Of a stretch of DNA of 7,186 bases, positions 1 to 6,939 are shown in pieces. The stretch is from contig DIKC01000064.1 of NCBI GenBank assembly GCA_002421565.1, positions 164 through 7,349 of the forward strand. The letters are read 5' to 3'. The notes beneath the pieces were generated by a model, which saw nothing but the letters and a program-made list of their open reading frames with translations, did no database searches and was not told the origin of the DNA. The position numbers and the translations under genes are program-made. The stretch comes from Desulfobulbaceae bacterium UBA5628 (GTDB taxonomy: Bacteria > Desulfobacterota > Desulfobulbia > Desulfobulbales > Desulfurivibrionaceae). The first letter of the stretch is position 1, and each line of letters opens with the position of its first letter.

Positions 1-125
1 ACGACAATGAGCTGCGAGATCCCCATGTTGGCGGCCACCCGGGCCGCGGCCCCGATGTTTTCCGGATATTTGGGCTCCTTTAAGACAATGGCGGCAGTGG
101 CCAGAATGGGGAGCGCCGCCTTCAT
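1..125 (-). CDS. SpoU/TrmJ-type RNA 2'-O-methyltransferase, N-terminal part (runs off the window)
   Basis: Reading the minus strand from an ATG at 123-125 gives 41 codons that stay open to the window edge. Residues 13-29 read IVLKEPKYPENIGAAAR and are followed by VAANMGISQLIVV. This is the first beta strand and motif 1 (N..G..AR) of the SpoU/TrmH-TrmJ class of SPOUT methyltransferases, which use S-adenosylmethionine to methylate ribose 2'-OH groups in tRNA or rRNA. N23 and R29 match the conserved Asn and catalytic Arg of that motif. The ATG overlaps the rnr stop codon (ATGA), and no strong Shine-Dalgarno lies in front of it, so it is probably translated by coupling to rnr. TrmJ/LasT-like is the best guess from the early position of the motif. 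The substrate cannot be told from this fragment, and the knot and dimerisation parts are outside the window. Confidence 0.82.
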   Translation of the reverse strand, partial: MKAALPILATAAIVLKEPKYPENIGAAARVAANMGISQLIV

Positions 126-2239
126 CCAAAGCCGAAAATATTCTTTTTGCGCTGGGGCCGGGACGATTTTTTAGCCGCCGGAACCGGCGTCCTACTGCCC
201 GATTCCTCGGGGTTCACATCCTCGGCCGGTTGTTCAGCGGCGAGGACAAAACTCAAGCGCCGCCGTTCCCGATCCACCTTGACCAGCCGCACCCGGATCA
301 GGTTGCCGATCTGGTAGGTGCGATTGCTGCGGCGGCCGATCAGGCGGTGGCTCTTTTCGTCCACTTCGTAATAATCGTCGGTCATGTCGGCCAGGGCCAC
401 CGCCCCGCTGACCATCAACTCGGTCAACTCCACAAAGAGGCCGAAGGCCGCCACCCCGGAGATCACGGCCGCGAATTCCTCCCCGACCTTGTCCGCCATG
501 TAGAGGGCGACCAAGCGCTCGACCACGTTGCGTTCCGCCTCCACTGCCAGTCGTTCCCGGCGGGAGAGGAATTCGCCCGCCTCGGCGGTGTCCCGCCCCT
601 CCCCTTTGTCCGCCTGGGCCGCCAAAGCACGATGAACCATGAGGTCGGGATAGCGCCGGATCGGGGAGGTAAAATGGGTGTAACAGGGCGAAGCCAGCCC
701 GAAATGGCCGACGTTGCGGGGGGCATAGCGGGCCTGCTGCATCGCCCGCAGCAATAGATTACTGACGATGTATTCCTTGGGAGTGCCGGCCACCAGGGCC
801 AGCACCTGGCCGAACCAGGCCGGGCCGCTGCCGGTGGGCAACTCAAGGCCCATGCAGCGGCCGAATTCCGCGAACTCCGCCACCTTGGTCGGGTCCGGCT
901 CCTCGTGAATCCGGTAGAGGGTGTCGATCTTGGCGGCCGCCAGATGGTCGGCCACCGCCTCATTGGCGGACAACATGAACTCCTCGATCAGCTTGTGGGC
1001 CATGTTCCGCTCGGAACGGCTGATCGAGGCGATCGCCCCGTCCTCGTCCAGGGCAATGGCCGCCTCGGGAATTTCAAAACCAATGCTCCCCCGTTCCATC
1101 CGCTGCCGGTTGATCATCGCCGCCAGCCGCCCCATCTCTTCCAGGGCCGGCAGCACGTCGGCGTATTGCTTCCGCAGGGCCGGGTCGTGGTCGCTCAGCA
1201 TCGCCGCCACCTTGGTATAGGTCAGCCGATGATAACTGTTGATCACGCTTTTGACGAACCGGGCCTTGCGCCGCCGCCCCTTGCCGTCAAACTCGATAAT
1301 GGCGGTAAAGGCGTAGCGGTCCTCCCCCGGCACCAGGCTGCACAGGCCGTTGGAGATTCGCTCCGGCAGCATCGGCACCACCTTGGAGGGGAAATAAACG
1401 CTGGTTCCCCGGGCGTAGGCCTCTTGGTCGAGGGCGGTGCCGGGCCGCACGTAGTGGCTGACATCGGCAATCGAGACGTAAAGGCGGAAGCCCTTGCCGC
1501 TGCTTTCCAGGGCCACCGCGTCGTCAAAGTCGCGGGCGGTTTCCGAATCAATGGTCACATGGGGAATCTTGCGCAGATCGGTGCGGCCCTTATCCACCCG
1601 CACCTTGGCGGAAAGGGCTTCGGTCTCGGCCAGGGCCTCATCGCTGAAGACAAAGGGCAGGGCAAAGGCGCGGATCGCCATTTCGGTCTGCACCTCCGGC
1701 CGGGCGGGATCGCCGAGCACCTCGAGAATCTTTCCTTCCGGGTTGCCCTGCTCGCGGAACTTGACGATTTCCACCACCACCGCCGTCCCATTGGTCGCCC
1801 CCAAACTCTGTTCCCGCCGCACCACCACCGAGAAGGGCAGGCGGGGATCTTCCGGGGTCACCAGACCGGTGGCGCGGCCGGCCACGTAAAAACCGACCAG
1901 GCGGGTAATCCCCCGTTTCACCACCTCCACCACCCTGCCCTCGGCCCGGTCGCGCCGCCGGGCGACCAGTTCCACCCGCACCGTGTCCCCGTGCATCGCC
2001 CCGGCCAAGGCGTCGGGCGGAACGAAGATGTCCTTGCCGAAACGGCCCGCCGCCTCGCCCACCGGAGTGGCAAAGGCAAAGCCCCGGGGATGGACGAAGA
2101 GGGTCGCTTCGCAGGTTTCGGCCTTGGGGCGCTTGTTTCTTCCCGCCTTGACCGTGGCCGGGCGGGAGCGAGGAACTGCCCGTCTTACCGATTTTCTTGT
2201 CACCCCGCCGGGGGCGCCGTGTTTGCCGCGTCTGGCCAT
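122..2239 (-). CDS. rnr: Ribonuclease R (3'-5' exoribonuclease, RNB family)
   Basis: RNase R degrades structured RNA processively from the 3' end in the cytoplasm and acts in mRNA decay and rRNA/tRNA quality control. With the ATG at 2237-2239 the protein is 705 residues. A short basic N-terminus (about 1-40) is followed by cold-shock/OB domains (about 42-200), starting at CEATLFVHPRGFAFA. The RNB nuclease core (about 220-565) includes the metal site IDSETARDFDD, with D231, D237, D239 and D240. Further on is HFTSPIRRYPDLMVHR (about 532-547), typical of RNase R/II. An S1 domain follows (about 596-676), then a Lys/Arg-rich tail. The N-terminal helix-turn-helix of the 813-residue E. coli enzyme is missing, as in shorter RNase R forms. 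An in-frame TTG at 2249-2251 would add four residues, but GGGAG sits 5 bases before the ATG and inside the TTG version, so I prefer the ATG. It overlaps the downstream methyltransferase gene by 4 bases. Confidence 0.95.
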   Translation of the reverse strand: MARRGKHGAPGGVTRKSVRRAVPRSRPATVKAGRNKRPKAETCEATLFVHPRGFAFATPVGEAAGRFGKDIFVPPDALAGAMHGDTVRVELVARRRDRAEGRVVEVVKRGITRLVGFYVAGRATGLVTPEDPRLPFSVVVRREQSLGATNGTAVVVEIVKFREQGNPEGKILEVLGDPARPEVQTEMAIRAFALPFVFSDEALAETEALSAKVRVDKGRTDLRKIPHVTIDSETARDFDDAVALESSGKGFRLYVSIADVSHYVRPGTALDQEAYARGTSVYFPSKVVPMLPERISNGLCSLVPGEDRYAFTAIIEFDGKGRRRKARFVKSVINSYHRLTYTKVAAMLSDHDPALRKQYADVLPALEEMGRLAAMINRQRMERGSIGFEIPEAAIALDEDGAIASISRSERNMAHKLIEEFMLSANEAVADHLAAAKIDTLYRIHEEPDPTKVAEFAEFGRCMGLELPTGSGPAWFGQVLALVAGTPKEYIVSNLLLRAMQQARYAPRNVGHFGLASPCYTHFTSPIRRYPDLMVHRALAAQADKGEGRDTAEAGEFLSRRERLAVEAERNVVERLVALYMADKVGEEFAAVISGVAAFGLFVELTELMVSGAVALADMTDDYYEVDEKSHRLIGRRSNRTYQIGNLIRVRLVKVDRERRRLSFVLAAEQPAEDVNPEESGSRTPVPAAKKSSRPQRKKNIFGFG

Positions 2240-2244
2240 GAATT

Positions 2245-2249
2245 CTCCC
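2245..2249 (-). promoter_or_regulatory. Shine-Dalgarno of rnr
   Basis: On the minus strand GGGAG is followed by AATTC and then ATG (2237-2239), a 5-base spacing. This site decides the start. If translation began at the upstream in-frame TTG (2249-2251), the site would lie within the coding sequence and the TTG would have no comparable site in front of it. Confidence 0.7.
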
Positions 2250-2253
2250 AAAT

Positions 2254-2268
2254 GGCCGTGAACCGGCC
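2254..2268 (-). repeat. Small hairpin in the rnr leader, just upstream of the Shine-Dalgarno
   Basis: GGCCG (2254-2258) and CGGCC (2264-2268) form a perfect 5-bp, all-G/C stem with a 5-base loop. In the rnr transcript the stem ends 4 bases before the Shine-Dalgarno, so it could influence ribosome access. The stem is short and such matches are common in GC-rich DNA, so a regulatory role is only a possibility. Confidence 0.3.
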
Positions 2269-2288
2269 TTGATCGTGATTATTTTTTA

Positions 2289-2317
2289 TTGAAAGCTGTT
2301 CGCTTATGACATAAAAC
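2289..2317 (+). promoter_or_regulatory. Candidate sigma70-type promoter for the RSH-channel operon
   Basis: TTGAAA (2289-2294) and TAAAAC (2312-2317) are separated by 17 bases in the most AT-rich part of the divergent rnr/RSH intergenic region. The -10 matches the consensus at only four positions. It would give a leader of roughly 120 bases before the ATG at 2443. A short palindrome, TTATG-A-CATAA (2304-2314), lies inside the spacer. I see no convincing rnr promoter on the opposite strand. The call is tentative. Confidence 0.3.
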
Positions 2318-2442
2318 CTTTATACGAAAGTAATTACCGGGACATCATACTCCATCGGCGCCCTTTTGATAACCTCATAATGCACCTCCGCCCTGCTCGT
2401 CGTCCCTGTAACGGCTTGGCAGTATCTGGATATACTATTGAA

Positions 2443-4563
2443 ATGACGATAAAAACCAACGGCTTTGATATCGCGGCCTATTGCCGCCGGATGGAGCAGC
2501 ACCTGGGCGACCAGGAAGGGCCGGCTCGGCTTTTCTGGCAGGCGCTCTCCTTTGCGGTGACCGCCCACCAGGACCAGCGTCGCAAATCCGGGGAAAAATA
2601 CATCAGCCATCCCCTGGAAGTGGCCCTGATCCTGATCGAGGAACTGGAGGTGCGGGACCCGGAAATCCTGGCCGCCGCCGTCCTCCACGATACGGTCGAG
2701 GATGTGGAAGAGATCACCCCGGAAACCATCGGCGAGATGTTCGGCCAAAACGTCGAAGCGATCGTCGAGGCATGCACCAAAATCACCAACTTCAGCGGCG
2801 ACCGCCAGCACTTCTACAAACTGGTCCATCGCAAACTCTTTTCCGGGGCCGCTACCCGCCTGGAGGTAATGCTGATCAAGCTGGCCGACCGCCTTCACAA
2901 CCTCCGCACCATGGAATCCATGCCCCGCCACAAACGGCAGAAGATCGCCGAGGAAACCCTGGACATTTACGCCCCCCTGGCCAAGGTCATGGGGATGTAC
3001 GCGATCAAGCGGGAACTCTACAACCTGGCCTTGACCTATAAATTTCCCCGCCAGGCCCAGAAGGTGCAACTCCAGATCAACAAGCTGGCCGAAGACCAGG
3101 AGATGGCTACGGTCAGACACCACTTGGAGGAAAAATTCCGGGAATTGTGGCTGACCGGCGACGTCCGAATCAAGGCCAAGGGCCTCTGGGCCTACTTTGA
3201 CCCCTCCCACAAGGTGCTTGAAAAGGAGATCGAGGAACCCCTGGAATTCATCATCGTCACCACCGATATTCAAAGCTGTTATCGGGTGCTCGGTATTCTC
3301 AACCAGGCCTACCCGCCCATTCCCCGCACCATCCGGGATTTCATCGCCAACCCCAAGCCCACCGGTTACCAAAGCCTCCACGTCCGCACCAACCTCAAGG
3401 GCCGCAACGTCCTCTTCAAAATCCGGATTCCGGCCATGATCACCTCCTCCCGGATCGGCCTGTTGCGGGGCTGGAACAGCAAGGGCAAGGAGGCCGCCGC
3501 CGCCCTGGTGCGGGAGGTGCGGGAGATGTTCGATCTGATGGGGGGCGAGGATTCCATCTCCTACCGCGAAATGATCGCGACCAGCGGCAAGCAGGAGGTT
3601 TACACCTACACCCCCAAGGGCAAACTGATCACCCTCCCCAAGCAGAGCATCGTCCTTGATTTTGCCTTCAAGGTCCACACCGAGGTAGGCAAGCACTGCG
3701 TCAGCGCCCTGATCGGCCAACACAGGGTGGGGCCGGAGTATGTCCTCCAGGACGGCGAACGGGTGACCATCATCACCCAAAAAGAGTCGGTGCGTTTCGA
3801 GCCGGCCCTCCAGATGCTCTGTCAGACCCCCAAGGCGCGGGCCGAACTGGGGCGGCTGTTCAAGGCCCGGCGCGACCATCTGGCCCACGATCTCGGCCGC
3901 TCGATCATCCAGCAGGAGATGAAACGCTACGGGATTGCCGTTGACCTTCTGGAAACCCCGGCCATGGGACAAATCCTCGATCATTTCCAATATGATTCCC
4001 TGGACGAGCTTTTCCTGGCGGTGGGCGAAGGGCAGCTACCCCTGCGGGAACTGATTCAGAAAATCATCCAAGGGCCTTACGCCGGCCGCCCGACCCTCCA
4101 ACCCCCCACCGGGGCCTTAAACCGGGTGACCCTCACCACCCTCGACCCGGCCTGCGTCAAACTCTCCCACTGCTGCGACCCGATCCCCACCGAAAAGGCG
4201 CTCTACGGGCTGCTCAGCGAACGGGGGCTTTCAATCCACCGCAAGGAATGCCAAACCATGCGCAGCCTGGGGGCTCAGCGGGAAGATGTGGTGGAGGTCC
4301 ATTGGAACCTGCGCACCACCCGGATTCGCAAGCCCCAGGCCCTGGTAATTCTGGCGGCCCCTTCCCGCAACCGCTTGTTGATGATGCTCAGCGTTGCCCC
4401 GGAAGAGATGCGGATCGTCGATATCGAACGCCTTTCCAACCTGCCGGCCCGCACCTCGGCCTGGCAGATTCATTTTACGGTGGAGACCCTGCTGGGGCTG
4501 AAACATATCCTCCAGCATCTGGCCAAGACCGGCCTGGATTACGAATTCGTCCTGGAATACTGA
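2443..4563 (+). CDS. Long RelA/SpoT homologue: (p)ppGpp hydrolase with a degenerate synthetase domain
   Basis: This 706-residue protein has the full long-RSH layout. The HD hydrolase domain (about 20-200) keeps its metal and substrate residues: R47 (RKSGE), H56 (ISHP), H82-D83 and E86-D87 (LHDTVED), and D149/N153 in LADRLHNLRT. The synthetase domain (about 230-340) keeps R242, K244 and GYQSLH, but the catalytic Asp (Rel_Seq D264) aligns with E265 and the catalytic Glu (Rel_Seq E323, EIQIRT) with L324 (LFKIRI). The RxKxxxSIxxKM and AEYGxAAHW signatures are also lost. TGS follows (about 385-446), then a helical region, a zinc-finger-like segment (C571, C577-C578, H599, C603) and a C-terminal ACT-like domain (about 627-706). 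I infer that it hydrolyses the (p)ppGpp alarmone but does not make it, resembling hydrolase-only SpoT proteins. The start is uncertain: an in-frame ATG at 2380 adds 21 residues, neither has a good Shine-Dalgarno, and family alignment favours 2443. Confidence 0.9.
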   Translation: MTIKTNGFDIAAYCRRMEQHLGDQEGPARLFWQALSFAVTAHQDQRRKSGEKYISHPLEVALILIEELEVRDPEILAAAVLHDTVEDVEEITPETIGEMFGQNVEAIVEACTKITNFSGDRQHFYKLVHRKLFSGAATRLEVMLIKLADRLHNLRTMESMPRHKRQKIAEETLDIYAPLAKVMGMYAIKRELYNLALTYKFPRQAQKVQLQINKLAEDQEMATVRHHLEEKFRELWLTGDVRIKAKGLWAYFDPSHKVLEKEIEEPLEFIIVTTDIQSCYRVLGILNQAYPPIPRTIRDFIANPKPTGYQSLHVRTNLKGRNVLFKIRIPAMITSSRIGLLRGWNSKGKEAAAALVREVREMFDLMGGEDSISYREMIATSGKQEVYTYTPKGKLITLPKQSIVLDFAFKVHTEVGKHCVSALIGQHRVGPEYVLQDGERVTIITQKESVRFEPALQMLCQTPKARAELGRLFKARRDHLAHDLGRSIIQQEMKRYGIAVDLLETPAMGQILDHFQYDSLDELFLAVGEGQLPLRELIQKIIQGPYAGRPTLQPPTGALNRVTLTTLDPACVKLSHCCDPIPTEKALYGLLSERGLSIHRKECQTMRSLGAQREDVVEVHWNLRTTRIRKPQALVILAAPSRNRLLMMLSVAPEEMRIVDIERLSNLPARTSAWQIHFTVETLLGLKHILQHLAKTGLDYEFVLEY

Positions 4564-4566
4564 GGA
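4562..4566 (+). promoter_or_regulatory. Shine-Dalgarno of the MscS-family gene, overlapping the RSH stop codon
   Basis: GAGGA starts inside the TGA stop (4561-4563) of the upstream gene and lies 6 bases before the ATG at 4573. Ribosomes ending on the RSH message would uncover or feed this site, so the two genes are very probably co-transcribed and translationally coupled. Confidence 0.75.
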
Positions 4567-4572
4567 AACACC

Positions 4573-5850
4573 ATGCCGCATCTGCTCGAACAATGGCTGC
4601 GCGACTTGGGGCTGTCCGCCCCCTTGGTTGCCTGGGCCACCCATCTTTACGCCCTGCTTTTTTTCCTGCTGTTGGCGGCGGGTTGCCTGTGGATCGCCCG
4701 GCGCTGGCTGGTGCCCTTTCTGGAGCGCTCGATGCGCCGCAGCCCCGCCAAATGGGATGACATCCTGGTGGAACGAGGGGTGCTGCAGCGCTTGGCCTGG
4801 CTGCTGCCGGTGCCGGTGCTCTACTTCGCGGCCGACATCCTTTTTCCGGCCCCGATGCTGCTCGGCGAGGCCCTGCGGCGGCTGTTGCTGCTCGCCTTTG
4901 TCCTCTGCTGTCTGGGGGTGCTCAATGCCCTGTTACGGGCGGTAAACGATATTTACACCACCCTGGCGATCGCCAAGGGCAAGCCGATCAAGGGGTATTT
5001 GCAGGCCTTTTCGATTCTGGCCTACGTGGTGGCAATCATTTTTGTGATCGCCATTCTCACCAACAAATCGCCTTGGGGGTTGCTTACCCTTTTCGGCGGC
5101 TTGACCGCGATTATCCTCCTGGTTTTCAAGGACACCATTCTCGGTTTCATCGCCAGCATCCAGCTTACCGCCCATGACATGGTGCGGGTCGGGGATTGGA
5201 TCGAGATGCCCAAGTACCAGGCCGACGGCGACGTGATCGACGTCACCATCCATACCGTCAAGGTTCAGAACTGGGATCGGACCATCTCCACCATTCCCAC
5301 CTACGCCATGGTCGCCGAGGGCTTCACCAACTGGCGGGGGATGCAGGAATCGGGCGGCCGACGGATCAAGCGCAGCCTCTTCCTCGACATGAACTCGATC
5401 AGCTTCTGCACCCCGGAAATGCTGGCCCGCTTCCAGCAGATCGAGCTGCTCAAGGAATATCTGGCGGCCAAGGAAGCGGAAATCGCGGCCGACAATGCCG
5501 GTCGCCGGGTAAATCCGGCCCATCCGGTCAACGGCCGACGCCAGACCAACATCGGGGTCTTCCGGGCCTATGTCAACGCCTACCTCCGCCACCATCCCCA
5601 GGTTCACCAAGAGATGACCTTCCTGGTCCGCCACCTCCAGCCAACCCCCCAAGGGCTGCCGCTGGAGATTTACGTCTTCAGCCGCGACCAGCGTTGGGCC
5701 AACTACGAGGCAATCCAGGCCGACATCTTCGACCACCTGCTGGCCGCGGTCCCCCACTTCAATCTCCGCCTCTTCCAGTACCCTTCCGGCCACGACCTGC
5801 GGGGCTGGCAAGCGGGCGCGCCGGCGCCCTCCTCCGGCAACCATCTTTAA
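4573..5850 (+). CDS. MscS-family mechanosensitive channel, YbdG/MscM type
   Basis: This 425-residue inner-membrane protein closely resembles E. coli YbdG (415 residues), a MscS-family channel with miniature conductance that helps cells survive osmotic change. Hydrophobic segments lie at about 21-41, 73-92, 100-121, 142-162 and 168-190. The last is the pore helix, ending in ILLVFKDTILGFIASIQL. The soluble beta domain follows with VGDWIEMPKYQADGDVIDV and TVKVQNWDRTISTIPT (about 197-233). The YbdG-specific cytoplasmic part comes next: SGGRRIKRS (about 260-268), RRQTNIGVFRAYVNAYLR (about 312-329), LPLEIYVFS (352-360) and IQADIFDHLL (371-380). These long matches, not just the pore, support the YbdG subfamily over plain MscS. 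It is the second gene of the RSH operon. Its stop is 9 bases from that of the converging MreB-like gene, so there is no room for a terminator between the coding regions. Confidence 0.93.
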   Translation: MPHLLEQWLRDLGLSAPLVAWATHLYALLFFLLLAAGCLWIARRWLVPFLERSMRRSPAKWDDILVERGVLQRLAWLLPVPVLYFAADILFPAPMLLGEALRRLLLLAFVLCCLGVLNALLRAVNDIYTTLAIAKGKPIKGYLQAFSILAYVVAIIFVIAILTNKSPWGLLTLFGGLTAIILLVFKDTILGFIASIQLTAHDMVRVGDWIEMPKYQADGDVIDVTIHTVKVQNWDRTISTIPTYAMVAEGFTNWRGMQESGGRRIKRSLFLDMNSISFCTPEMLARFQQIELLKEYLAAKEAEIAADNAGRRVNPAHPVNGRRQTNIGVFRAYVNAYLRHHPQVHQEMTFLVRHLQPTPQGLPLEIYVFSRDQRWANYEAIQADIFDHLLAAVPHFNLRLFQYPSGHDLRGWQAGAPAPSSGNHL

Positions 5851-5859
5851 CAGGAAAAA

Positions 5860-6894
5860 TCAGGACGGCAGGGTGGGCCAGGTGATCCGTTTCCACCACT
5901 CGGCCTGTTCTTTCCAGCCGTGGAGGGCCTTGATGGCGCCGTTGATCACCGCGTGATTAGGGTCAGGGGTCAGGTGGACGGCGAGATTGGTGCGGGCCGC
6001 GAGCAAACGGTCGATTCCCCGGATGCAACTGCCGCCGCCGGTCAGCCAGAGGCCGGAATCCTGCACCTCGGTTGCAAACCAGGGGGGCAGCCGCCGGATG
6101 CCGGTTTCGATCATCCCCAGGATTTTGGTCAGTACCGGGGTCATGGCCTTGATGATTTCTTCCCGGTTCACCGTAATCTCCCTCGGCAAATGGCGGATGA
6201 TATCGATGCCGGTCAAGTTTATGGGAGAAGCGGCGGTGGGATCGTACTCCCGGCCGGAGTCGATTTCATGGGTCAAGCGTTCCAGATCAGGCTGGGAAAG
6301 ATTCACCCGGTAACGGGAGAGCACCGCGTTTTTGATCGCCTGTTGGAGATCGTGGCAGGCGGTACGCACCGCCGAGGCGTACACCAGTCGCCCGCCCCGC
6401 AACACCGCCAGATCGGTCACCCCTTCCCCGATATCGATAAGTAGTTGGGAGGTTGGCTTGCTCACGTCGATTCCCGCCCCGATGGCCGCTGCCCACGGTT
6501 CCGGAATGATCGCGACATGGGCCGCTCCCGCCCCGAGTATCGCCTCGGCCAGCCGCTTGCGTTCTTTTTCCGAGGTGTCGGTGGGGGCGCAGGCCAGGGA
6601 AACCGGGTGCCGCAGGCCGGTGCGCGTTTGTTTCAGCAGGGGTTTCAGCAGGGAAACGGCATTGTGGATATCGACAATCACCCCGCCGCGCAACGGCGAA
6701 GAGGTGAACTGGGTATTGAGGTAGGTGAAGTAGTCATCCGGGGCATGAACCTTCTGATCCTGGCGGATGTGTTGGACCAGGGACGGTTCCTCCCGGAAAT
6801 CTTCTCCCCGACCGGCGTAAATTCGGGTGTTGGCCGTGCCGAGATCAATGGCGATGCTGGGTTGGGCAAGTATTTGCCGAAAGCATGCGAGCAT
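5860..6894 (-). CDS. MreB-like actin-fold ATPase (divergent paralogue)
   Basis: The protein is 344 residues from the ATG at 6892-6894, the usual MreB length. It opens MLACFRQI (possible amphipathic membrane anchor), then phosphate-1 loop DLGTANT (17-23), EPWAAAIGAG (132-141, with the MreB catalytic Glu position kept as E132), phosphate-2 loop DIGEGVTD (154-161), THEI (208-211) and adenosine motif LTGGG (284-288). MreB forms membrane-bound filaments that guide side-wall peptidoglycan synthesis. Here the phosphate-2 loop differs from the usual DIGGGTTE, the segment between the first loop and residue 67 is poorly conserved, and the C-terminus carries a Trp-rich tail (WKEQAEWWKRITW). No mreC or mreD follows, since the downstream neighbour converges. 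It is therefore probably a second MreB rather than the main one. The frame stays open to an ATG at 7063-7065, but that would add 57 unlikely residues and overlap the ferredoxin gene. AGGA sits 9 bases before the chosen ATG. Confidence 0.85.
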   Translation of the reverse strand: MLACFRQILAQPSIAIDLGTANTRIYAGRGEDFREEPSLVQHIRQDQKVHAPDDYFTYLNTQFTSSPLRGGVIVDIHNAVSLLKPLLKQTRTGLRHPVSLACAPTDTSEKERKRLAEAILGAGAAHVAIIPEPWAAAIGAGIDVSKPTSQLLIDIGEGVTDLAVLRGGRLVYASAVRTACHDLQQAIKNAVLSRYRVNLSQPDLERLTHEIDSGREYDPTAASPINLTGIDIIRHLPREITVNREEIIKAMTPVLTKILGMIETGIRRLPPWFATEVQDSGLWLTGGGSCIRGIDRLLAARTNLAVHLTPDPNHAVINGAIKALHGWKEQAEWWKRITWPTLPS

Positions 6895-6903
6895 GGTGTC
6901 GTG

Positions 6904-6907
6904 TCCT
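6904..6907 (-). promoter_or_regulatory. Shine-Dalgarno of the MreB-like gene
   Basis: AGGA on the minus strand, 9 bases before the ATG at 6892-6894. Together with the typical MreB opening that follows, it supports this internal start over the longer frame. Confidence 0.5.
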
Positions 6908-6916
6908 GGAATGGTT

Positions 6917-6938
6917 ACGGGAAGGGAACCTTCCCCGT
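6917..6938 (-). repeat. Imperfect inverted repeat at the predicted transcription start of the MreB-like gene
   Basis: On the plus strand ACGGGAAGG (6917-6925) pairs with CCTTCCCCGT (6929-6938) around a 3-base centre (6926-6928). All nine positions pair, with one extra base bulged in the second arm. It begins 2 bases downstream of the candidate -10 and covers the expected start of transcription. It could be an operator or form a hairpin at the 5' end of the mRNA. No T-run follows on the minus strand, so it is not an intrinsic terminator for the ferredoxin gene. Confidence 0.45.
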
Positions 6939-6939
6939 C

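Noticed and set aside
905..2272. A 455-codon open frame on the plus strand opposite rnr
   Set aside because: It is a shadow of the GC-rich rnr codons. The translation is His/Gly/Pro-rich with no family likeness.
2416..2436. Promoter TTGGCA/TATACT just before the RSH start
   Set aside because: The two boxes are only 9 bases apart and no acceptable -35 lies at the right distance from TATACT.
2320..3990. A 556-codon open frame on the minus strand opposite the RSH gene
   Set aside because: It mirrors the third-position GC bias of the RSH gene, its translation is Gly/Asp/His-rich with no recognisable domain, and the plus-strand gene is certain.
4933..5844. A 303-codon open frame on the minus strand opposite the channel gene
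   Set aside because: It is a shadow frame of the YbdG-like gene, whose motifs are unambiguous.
6917..6938. Rho-independent terminator for the ferredoxin gene
   Set aside because: The hairpin lacks a following T-run on the minus strand and sits just downstream of a promoter.
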